Translations under genes and position numbers: made by a program
Part shown: positions 5,842 through 12,143 of the stretch, one piece after another
Position numbering within the stretch: the first letter of the stretch is position 1
How the letters are laid out: each line of letters starts with the position of its first letter
The notes under the pieces: model-generated
What the model saw: only the letters and a program-made list of their open reading frames with translations
What the model was told of the DNA's origin: nothing
Databases searched by the model: none
From: an uncultured Prevotella sp.
Lineage (GTDB): Bacteria > Bacteroidota > Bacteroidia > Bacteroidales > Bacteroidaceae
Assembly (NCBI GenBank): GCA_947095945.1
Contig: CAMUQM010000044.1
Coordinates: 1 to 12,143, forward strand
Reading direction: 5' to 3'
Length of the DNA stretch: 12,143 bases

Positions 5842-7473
5842 ATGAAGAAATTGATGATGATAGGACTGCTCATTGGCATGAGTAGTATATCTCTTTGTGC
5901 ACAAGAGGAGTCCGATAAATTACGCCTTTCTGGAAGTCTTCAGAGCGATATGCTGTTAGCTCAAAAGGACAGTACGATAGGTGCTGAGGCTACAGATGGT
6001 CGTTTTCTGACAAATACTTATCTCGACTTGAAACTATCGAGCCGTTATGTTGAGGCTGGTGCGCGACTGGAATATCTAAAACATCCGCTTCCGGGATACG
6101 AGAATGACTTTAAGGGTTGGGGTGTACCATACGCTTATTTGAAAGGTCGTTACAAGAATGCGGAGCTTACCTTGGGTAGCTTCTATGAGCAGTTTGGCTC
6201 AGGTTTTATCCTCCGTTCGTATGAAGAACGTAGTTTGGGTATTGATAATTCTCTGCAAGGTGCACGATTGAACTATCGCCCTTGGGCAGGTGTTGCAGTG
6301 AAGGTGTTGACGGGTCGGCAGCGTAGATATTGGAATCATAATAAGAGTTGGATGACAGGAGCTGATGTAGAATGGAATATTGATGAGTTATGTAAAACTC
6401 TCCAACAGCATAACACCTATATTACCTTAGGTGCTTCCTATCTTAATAAACATGAGAGAGACGAGGTGATAATGGTAGATCCAACTCATCGTTTGCATCT
6501 TCCGCTTAACGTTAATGCCTTTGATGTGCGTTTGCGTGTGCAACATCGAGCTTTTAATGTATTGGCAGAGATGGCAATGAAGTCGCAAGACCCTTCTCAT
6601 GATAATGGTTACATCTATCGTAATGGTTACGTTGCAATGCTTTCGGGTTCCTATTCAAAGCGTGGAATGAGTCTGCTTCTGCAGGCAAAACGCAGTACGA
6701 ATATGGGATTCCGTAGCCGTAGAGGAATGGAGGGAATCTCTTCTTTTGTTAATCATCTTCCTCCATTCACGATGGAACATACCTATACATTGGCTGCTCT
6801 CTATCCTTACGCGACACGCCCTGATGGTGAGTGGGCTTATCAGGCAGCTGCTGCCTATACCTTCCCAAAGGGTTCAACGATAGGTGGAAAGTATGGTACG
6901 ACCGCGAAAGTAAACTTCTCACATGTTCATTCTGTGCGGAAGAATGGTGCAGGAGAAATCGGAACAGATGGCTATGGCAGTCCGTTCTGGGCGTGGGGGG
7001 ATGCTACCTATTATCAAGATGTTGATTTTCAAGTGGAAAAGCGACTTGCTAAAGATACGAAGCTCAATCTAATGTATATGTATCAGCGTTACAATCAGAC
7101 ATTGCTTGAAGGACATGGAGGAATGCTTAATTCGCATATCTTTGTGGCAGATGTCAAACAAAAGCTTGCGCCTAACACAACATTACGTGTAGAAGGACAG
7201 TATCTTGCATCAAAAGATGGCGATAAGGACTGGTTGTTTGGACTGGCTGAGCTGTCGCTTGCACCGCATTGGATGTTCACATTGAGCGACCTTTATAACG
7301 TTGGTAATACCCGAGTGCATTATTATCAGGGCTATGTAACCTATAGTGGTGGTGCCCATCGCTTGCAATTAGGCTATGGTCGTACGCGTGCAGGCTTCAA
7401 CTGTTCGGGTGGCGTATGTCGTTATATCCCAGCAACAAAGGGTTTGACACTCTCTTATAATTATAACTTCTGA
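5842..7473 (+). CDS. DUF6029-type outer-membrane beta-barrel protein
   Basis: Predicted outer-membrane barrel of 543 residues. Signal peptide residues 1-20 end at SLCA/Q. The mature chain consists of many alternating amphipathic strands with aromatic girdles and ends in the strand SYNYNF with a terminal Phe, typical of outer-membrane barrels. It resembles the Bacteroidota family DUF6029 in length and in features such as the GSFYEQFGSGFILRSYEER region near 113-131. There is no TonB box or plug, so it is not a TonB-dependent receptor. The mature protein has only three cysteines: Cys184, plus a close pair Cys521 and Cys526 in CSGGVCRYIPA just before the last strand. Its tight linkage to the thioredoxin gene (4 bp) and to an Omp28-like gene (5 bp) suggests that it works with redox proteins, for example as their surface partner or substrate. 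Function unknown. Confidence 0.8.
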   Translation: MKKLMMIGLLIGMSSISLCAQEESDKLRLSGSLQSDMLLAQKDSTIGAEATDGRFLTNTYLDLKLSSRYVEAGARLEYLKHPLPGYENDFKGWGVPYAYLKGRYKNAELTLGSFYEQFGSGFILRSYEERSLGIDNSLQGARLNYRPWAGVAVKVLTGRQRRYWNHNKSWMTGADVEWNIDELCKTLQQHNTYITLGASYLNKHERDEVIMVDPTHRLHLPLNVNAFDVRLRVQHRAFNVLAEMAMKSQDPSHDNGYIYRNGYVAMLSGSYSKRGMSLLLQAKRSTNMGFRSRRGMEGISSFVNHLPPFTMEHTYTLAALYPYATRPDGEWAYQAAAAYTFPKGSTIGGKYGTTAKVNFSHVHSVRKNGAGEIGTDGYGSPFWAWGDATYYQDVDFQVEKRLAKDTKLNLMYMYQRYNQTLLEGHGGMLNSHIFVADVKQKLAPNTTLRVEGQYLASKDGDKDWLFGLAELSLAPHWMFTLSDLYNVGNTRVHYYQGYVTYSGGAHRLQLGYGRTRAGFNCSGGVCRYIPATKGLTLSYNYNF

Positions 7474-7478
7474 TAGAA

Positions 7479-8264
7479 ATGAAAAGTTTTTATATATGCC
7501 TTTTGGCTGCAGTTGCTTTTTTAACAGGCTGCGATTCAGTTGGTTCTGACGAACGACTGATAGAGGTTCCAGCAGCTACTGTTCAGCGTAATGTACTGAT
7601 AGAGGATTTTACGGGACAGCGTTGCATCTTCTGTCCTGATGCTGCAGAGGCTATTGCACAGCAACAAAAGCTTTACGGTGCAGACAAATTGATTGCTGTT
7701 GCATTCCATGCAGGACCGCTTGCAATCAAGAGTACGGCTGGATTTGTGGGCTTGCGCACCGATGTGGGAGATACTTATTATAAGCATTGGTCAGTTCCAA
7801 ATGTGCCAAAGGCCATTATCAATCGTCGTGGAGGTGTACTTGCTAAAGATGCTTGGGCAGGACGTATCTATGATGAGTTTGCTCAGACGACAACAGTTAG
7901 TATTGAACTTAAATGTCAGTATGATGCTTCTACACGTCAGATGGAGATAGAAACTGCCTTAAAGACCTTGTCTGAAGATGTTAAGGGACGGCTACAACTG
8001 TGGTTGGTTGAGGATAGCATTGTTGCTCCACAGATGTTCCCAAACAATAAAGTGGATAAGGAATATGTGCATAATCATGTCTTTCGCGCTGCTATTAATG
8101 GCGAATGGGGAACAGAATTAACGCTCTCTACGAAGAATGTTCATAAGGAGAAAACGACTTACACTCTCCCTGACGGAGTTGTACCAAAGAATGTATGGAT
8201 AGTAGGTTTCTTCTATAATGACAGTGGAGTGCTGCAGGCTGTGCGCCAAAAGGTTTTGCTTTAA
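7479..8264 (+). CDS. Omp28-like lipoprotein with thioredoxin-type CxxC
   Basis: Predicted lipoprotein of 261 residues in the Omp28-related family. The lipobox LTGC gives lipidated Cys18. The central domain reads as thioredoxin-like: strand NVLIEDFTG (38-46), CxxC as RCIFCPD (Cys49, Cys52), strand LIAVAFHAG (71-79), and the proline segment VPNVPKAIINR (106-116) in the cis-proline position. The last third (about 130-261) is beta-rich and could be the Ig-like C-terminal domain seen in Omp28 relatives. The Arg instead of Trp before the first cysteine makes the active site unlike that of TlpA. It has no T9SS sorting domain, so it should stay attached to the outer membrane. It lies 5 bp after the barrel gene and 47 bp before a T9SS cargo gene. 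Confidence 0.82.
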   Translation: MKSFYICLLAAVAFLTGCDSVGSDERLIEVPAATVQRNVLIEDFTGQRCIFCPDAAEAIAQQQKLYGADKLIAVAFHAGPLAIKSTAGFVGLRTDVGDTYYKHWSVPNVPKAIINRRGGVLAKDAWAGRIYDEFAQTTTVSIELKCQYDASTRQMEIETALKTLSEDVKGRLQLWLVEDSIVAPQMFPNNKVDKEYVHNHVFRAAINGEWGTELTLSTKNVHKEKTTYTLPDGVVPKNVWIVGFFYNDSGVLQAVRQKVLL

Positions 8265-8311
8265 TAAATGAATGATAATCAAATTAGAATATAAATATTA
8301 AAAATAAGAAT

Positions 8312-8977
8312 ATGAAATTACGTTTACTCGTGTTTGTTGGTCTGATGACCAGTCTTTTTGTTAGTGCTCAGGCACAGACAAGTTCTAATGATGTTGCCTT
8401 CCTCGATGAGCAAGGTAGAGTTATTCCTAACGGTACAGTTGTTGTCTTGAATAAGGCTGTTGTAACAGAATTTCCTTTTGAAGGGTTTGAAATTGCAGGA
8501 AAGGTGTTTATTCAGAATAAGTCTGATAAGCCTCAGGATGTAACGCTTCACTATATCATTGATGGTATTGATGAGGGTGATGTGAAGGTGTGTGCATTTA
8601 CAAATTGTACGTCTGAGGAGATGCCAGGTACTTACGAGGTTGGAAATAAGCTTTTCCCAGTTGGTCTTGACAAGGAATCTGTTGAGATAGAACACTTTTA
8701 TGGGGAAAGCGAAAAATGTACAATTACGCTGAAACTTACAATAAAAGAACTCGGCTCACAGGAAGAGAAGGCAGGTCCGATGATTACTGTTAAGTTCGAT
8801 ACCAAGGCAACAGGTATTGCTTCGGTAGCATCACAGAAGGGTCTTACTTACGATGTTTACAATACTCAGGGTGTGTTGTTGCATAAGCAACTTATGTCTT
8901 TGTCAAATCTCCCTAAGGGTGTTTACATTGTGAAGCAGAAGGGTATTTCTTCTACAAAGAAGTATGTTGTTCGTTAA
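8312..8977 (+). CDS. Small T9SS cargo protein with Cys-containing beta domain
   Basis: Secreted protein of 221 residues whose exact family I do not recognise. Signal peptide residues 1-21 end near SAQA/Q. Residues 26-165 form a beta-rich, Ig-like-looking domain (for example VFIQNKSDKPQDVTLHYIID at 65-84) with Cys94, Cys99 and Cys136. Residues about 168-221 form a type A T9SS C-terminal sorting domain, shown by TYDVYNTQGVLL, the LPKGVYIVKQ turn and the terminal KKYVVR. The protein is thus probably carried across the outer membrane by T9SS and anchored at the surface or released. The neighbouring genes encode CxxC proteins, so its cysteines may form a disulfide handled by them; this is inference. 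A 47-bp AT-rich spacer precedes it, without a clear promoter. Confidence 0.82.
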   Translation: MKLRLLVFVGLMTSLFVSAQAQTSSNDVAFLDEQGRVIPNGTVVVLNKAVVTEFPFEGFEIAGKVFIQNKSDKPQDVTLHYIIDGIDEGDVKVCAFTNCTSEEMPGTYEVGNKLFPVGLDKESVEIEHFYGESEKCTITLKLTIKELGSQEEKAGPMITVKFDTKATGIASVASQKGLTYDVYNTQGVLLHKQLMSLSNLPKGVYIVKQKGISSTKKYVVR

Positions 8978-9006
8978 GCATATAATTTAGTAAGCCATAA
9001 CTTAAT

Positions 9007-10329
9007 ATGTTACATAAGCTTTATATACAGTTCATTGCGCTTATTGCTGTGTTCTTTTATGCCGTGAACGTCAATGCTCAAACTTATAGTCTTATTCCTT
9101 CTTCAGGACAGAAGGTATATGTCCCTATCACAGCAAAGAGTGTAAAAGGAAAAATCACGGTTTCCAATTACGGTAGAACTGCTATTCGTAACTTTGACTA
9201 CACACTTTCTTTCAATGGCAAGGAGCTGATGTCGAAGAACTATGCCCTTTCTGAACCATTGAACCGCATGGAGGGAACAACGATAGAGATAGATGTCCCA
9301 CCATATACTCATTTGTCAGAAACCGACCTTTTGTTTACAATTACAAAGGTAAACGGAGAGTTGAATAGTGCTACAATCAACTATGCAACACTACCGAGAG
9401 TAACTGTTACAAAGGTGCCTCGCAGAAAAGTTGTAGTTGAAGAGTATACTGGAATGTGGTGTGGATTTTGTCCACGTGGTATTGCATTAATGGAGAATTT
9501 GGCACATAAATATGGTGAAGACTTCATTGGTATTGCTATCCATACTGGAGGTAGAGCTGATCCATTAACTTGTACAGACTATGCATGGAAAGCTACAGAT
9601 TACAGAAGTCGCCCTTCACTTGATATGAATAGAAATCTTTTACTGGGTTATTTCAAAGCACAAACGGAGTTTGAAGAGGAACGCTCAAAAGGTGCAGATA
9701 TGGATGTAGAAGTATCAGCTGTATGGGATAAGGAGAAAAACAATATTACTGTAACTCCCAGTGTCACTTTCTGTGTGAATCGAGATGAAGCCCCTTATGG
9801 CTTTGCTTATGTGCTGACGGAAGATGGTATGTCTAATCCTAACTGGGTACAATACAATAATTATTCAGGTAGTACGGATGATCGTGGTATCACAAAAGAA
9901 TTCGATTATTTTATTGATGCTCCTCGAGATATTCGTAATCTTGAAAATAACTTTGTTGCTATTGCAGCAGAAGGAGTAAAAGCACCTTTGACAGGCTATA
10001 TCAAGACTCCGATTAAGGCAGACGAACCACAGAGCCATACATATATCTTTAGAAATATTTCTAATAAGAAAATTATACAGAATAAAGCGAATCTGAAAGT
10101 CTGCGTTCTGCTGATTAATAAGACTACTGGGCGCATTGAGAATGCTGCCAAGTGTACGATTTCTGAGCCAAATACTACTGCAATCTCTTCTTTGTCACAG
10201 GGAGAAGGACAGATTGTAGAGACAGCACGCTATACGCTTGATGGTCGTCGTATTACGACTCCACAAAAGGGTGTTAATATTGTGAAATACAGTGATGGCC
10301 GTGTTAGTAAAGAGCTGGTGACACAATAA
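9007..10329 (+). CDS. T9SS-exported Omp28-like protein with WCGFC active site
   Basis: Secreted 440-residue multidomain protein. Signal peptide residues 1-25 end at NVNAQ. Residues about 26-135 look like an Ig/CARDB-type beta domain (VSNYGRTAIRNFDYTLSF region). Residues about 139-330 are an Omp28-type thioredoxin-like domain: VVVEEYTG, active site WCGFCPRG with Cys152 and Cys155, strand IGIAIHTGG, and a likely cis-proline at Pro203 (SRPSLD). Residues 391-440 are a T9SS type A sorting domain (ARYTLDGRRI, PQKGVNIVKYSDG, ending ELVTQ). It would act as a surface or secreted thiol oxidoreductase. P. gingivalis HBP35 is a known T9SS-exported thioredoxin-domain protein and is a functional analogue to compare, not a demonstrated orthologue. 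The ATG at 9007 gives a good signal peptide, 29 bp after the previous gene. Confidence 0.85.
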   Translation: MLHKLYIQFIALIAVFFYAVNVNAQTYSLIPSSGQKVYVPITAKSVKGKITVSNYGRTAIRNFDYTLSFNGKELMSKNYALSEPLNRMEGTTIEIDVPPYTHLSETDLLFTITKVNGELNSATINYATLPRVTVTKVPRRKVVVEEYTGMWCGFCPRGIALMENLAHKYGEDFIGIAIHTGGRADPLTCTDYAWKATDYRSRPSLDMNRNLLLGYFKAQTEFEEERSKGADMDVEVSAVWDKEKNNITVTPSVTFCVNRDEAPYGFAYVLTEDGMSNPNWVQYNNYSGSTDDRGITKEFDYFIDAPRDIRNLENNFVAIAAEGVKAPLTGYIKTPIKADEPQSHTYIFRNISNKKIIQNKANLKVCVLLINKTTGRIENAAKCTISEPNTTAISSLSQGEGQIVETARYTLDGRRITTPQKGVNIVKYSDGRVSKELVTQ

Positions 10330-10359
10330 TGTCATCCTGACCTTATACTTATTTGTATT

Positions 10360-12143
10360 ATGAACAGAAAATTGACTGATTTGTATCAGCATAAGGCAGA
10401 AGAGACGAGCAAAACGCTCGTCTCTCTCCGTAACCGTAGTCGTGTTTTTATCCTGACAGAAATCGGTTCTTTTTTGGTAGCTATTGGTTTTGTAGTTCTC
10501 TACACCTTATTGGATAATGCAGCTTGGACACTTTTCTGTGCCTTAGCTGCATTATTGTTTTATCTTTACATTCGTCGTCGTGACGTTTTGAACGACCGAA
10601 AGATAAAGAAAGGGGAGGCTTTATTGCTGGTCTACCAAAACGAGATAGCCTATCAGAAAGGCGACTACTCAGGCTTTGAAGCTGGCGAGCAATATGTCAG
10701 TCCGCAACATTCTTATACCTTCGATATGGATGTCTTTGGTATAGGTTCTCTGTTTCAAAGGATGAACCGTACTATTTCAACAGGTGGTAGTGACCAGTTG
10801 GCAGCCTGTCTGTCTACGGAATGGGGCAGTGCAAAGAGGGAGGAACTTGTTGGGCAAATACGTCAACGAATGGCTTCCATAGACGAGTTGGGTAAGGAGG
10901 AAACTTTCCTTTCTGAATTCAAGTCTTTGGGCGTAAAGGGGTGTATTAAAACAGAAGAGGTTTTGAAGGCATTGACGGATGTTCATCGCCAAAGCTTTCC
11001 AAAGTTCTTCCATAGCTCTCTTTTACGTTATTTATGTTATGCCAATTTACTTGGTTTCTATGTGAGTATTGTGCTTTCCATTGTGGGATTGGTTCCTTTC
11101 CTATTACCTGTATGGTGGGGAATATTTAACTTTATGTTCTCTTTTCTTTGTGGGCATAAGCACATGCGTGTCATTTCTGAACTGATAGCAAAGGTACACA
11201 CACAGGTAGATGGTTACTTGCAAGTATTGAAGTTGATTAACACGACTGAGTTTAAGTCGGCAGAACTTCAAACGTTGAAAGAAAAACTTTCGGGAGCGGA
11301 AGAATCTTTTGAGCAGTTAGATCTTATCTTACAAAAGATTGATAACAGAAGTAACGAGGTCGGAGTCTTTGTCTTCAATAGCTTTGCTTTGATTGACATT
11401 ACTATCGTAAGACTCTTCCTTCGCTGGCAGCATACGTATGAACAGCGTACGAACGAGTGGATTAATAGTCTGAATCTCTTTGATGCTTTGGTGTCAATGG
11501 GTAACTTCCGACTGAATGAAGATAGGGCTGTACAGGCAGAGATCAGCGAGGAGAATAAGGTGGTTTATGAAGCGAAAGACCTTTATCATCCCTTCCTTGG
11601 CGAGAAGGCTGTGGCAAATGATTTTAATATCCTCGACCATGAATATTATATTATTACGGGTGCGAATATGGCTGGTAAGAGTACTTTTCTACGCTCCTTG
11701 GGTATAAATTACCTCTTGGCGATGAATGGTTTGCCAGTCTTTGCTAAGCGGTTGAAGGTCTCAGTATTCCATCTCTTTACGAGTATGCGCACGACGGACG
11801 ACCTTACGCATGGCATCTCTTATTTCAATGCTGAGTTGCTTCGTTTGAAGAAGTTGTTAGGTTCGTTGCGTGATGATGTGCCAAGTCTGATTATTTTGGA
11901 CGAGATTTTGAAGGGAACAAACTCTCTCGATAAGCTGAATGGCTCTCGCCTTTTCTTGCAATATATTGCCGAACGCAATGTAACAGGCGTTATTGCTACT
12001 CACGACCTTGAGCTTTCAAAGATGGAAGAGGAATATGCAGGACGTTTCCATAACTATTGTTTTGAAATAGAATTGGGTGAGGATATCTCTTATTCGTACA
12101 AGATTACGAAAGGGGTAGCACGCAATCAGAATGCGACATTCTT
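10360..12143 (+). CDS. Membrane-associated MutS-family ATPase, 3' end cut by window
   Basis: Open from ATG 10360 to the window edge (594 complete codons, no stop). The C-terminal half is a MutS-type ATPase: Walker A GANMAGKST (434-442), Walker B LIILDE (510-515), THD switch (His548), and VARNQNATF near the end, as in MutS domain V. Upstream, a MutS core signature runs from DVFGIGSLF (124-132) to NRTISTGG (136-143). The N-terminal mismatch-binding domain with the Phe-x-Glu reader is absent. Instead there are two hydrophobic helices at about 29-51 and 54-71, and another hydrophobic pair at about 230-262, so the protein should be membrane-bound. This matches MutS-related proteins of Bacteroidota rather than true MutS or MutS2; a C-terminal Smr domain cannot be excluded past the edge. 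It starts 30 bp after the redox operon with no terminator between. Function unknown. Confidence 0.85.
   Translation, partial: MNRKLTDLYQHKAEETSKTLVSLRNRSRVFILTEIGSFLVAIGFVVLYTLLDNAAWTLFCALAALLFYLYIRRRDVLNDRKIKKGEALLLVYQNEIAYQKGDYSGFEAGEQYVSPQHSYTFDMDVFGIGSLFQRMNRTISTGGSDQLAACLSTEWGSAKREELVGQIRQRMASIDELGKEETFLSEFKSLGVKGCIKTEEVLKALTDVHRQSFPKFFHSSLLRYLCYANLLGFYVSIVLSIVGLVPFLLPVWWGIFNFMFSFLCGHKHMRVISELIAKVHTQVDGYLQVLKLINTTEFKSAELQTLKEKLSGAEESFEQLDLILQKIDNRSNEVGVFVFNSFALIDITIVRLFLRWQHTYEQRTNEWINSLNLFDALVSMGNFRLNEDRAVQAEISEENKVVYEAKDLYHPFLGEKAVANDFNILDHEYYIITGANMAGKSTFLRSLGINYLLAMNGLPVFAKRLKVSVFHLFTSMRTTDDLTHGISYFNAELLRLKKLLGSLRDDVPSLIILDEILKGTNSLDKLNGSRLFLQYIAERNVTGVIATHDLELSKMEEEYAGRFHNYCFEIELGEDISYSYKITKGVARNQNATF

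Noticed and set aside
8265..8311. An internal promoter in the AT-rich spacer before the small T9SS cargo gene
   Set aside because: No TTTG/TAnnTTTG pair with proper spacing; AT-richness alone is not evidence.
10330..10359. A terminator or promoter between the redox operon and the MutS-like gene
   Set aside because: The 30-bp spacer has no stem with a T-run and no TAnnTTTG element at a usable position, so read-through is the simplest view.

Overview
The window looks like chromosomal DNA of a Bacteroidota species, most likely an oral-type Prevotella. The evidence is moderate-to-low GC, nearly absent Shine-Dalgarno sequences, a Bacteroidota-type promoter (TTTG, 19-nt gap, TATTTTTG), HmuY/HmuR-type heme uptake genes, Omp28-family proteins, and two proteins with type IX secretion (T9SS) C-terminal sorting domains. 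All genes are on the + strand. This assignment rests on reading family resemblance by eye; no search was run.

Region 1 (about 48-4853) is a four-gene heme-acquisition unit. It holds a secreted protein with two calycin-like (beta-barrel) halves, an HmuY-family heme-binding lipoprotein, an HmuR-like TonB-dependent receptor, and an eight-helix inner-membrane protein of unknown function. A strong rho-independent terminator closes it. Compared with the hmuYRSTUV operon of Porphyromonas gingivalis, the S, T, U and V genes are missing here, and the unknown membrane protein occupies the inner-membrane position.

Region 2 (4854-5345) is a roughly 490-bp gene-free stretch. It carries a REP-like nested palindrome, a split direct repeat, and the promoter of the next operon.

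Region 3 (5346-10329) is a five-gene envelope thiol/redox cluster. It encodes a secreted TlpA/ResA-like thioredoxin (WCKPC), a DUF6029-type outer-membrane barrel with a C-terminal cysteine pair, an Omp28-like lipoprotein (CIFC), a small cysteine-containing T9SS cargo protein, and a larger T9SS cargo with an Omp28-type thioredoxin-like domain (WCGFC). Three different CxxC proteins beside one barrel suggest that oxidising equivalents are handled from the periplasm to the cell surface. That is inference from context.

Region 4 (10360 to the window end) is a 3'-truncated gene for a MutS-family ATPase. It has predicted membrane segments and lacks the N-terminal mismatch-recognition domain, so it is not canonical MutS.

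No rRNA, tRNA, CRISPR array, insertion sequence or phage gene was seen.
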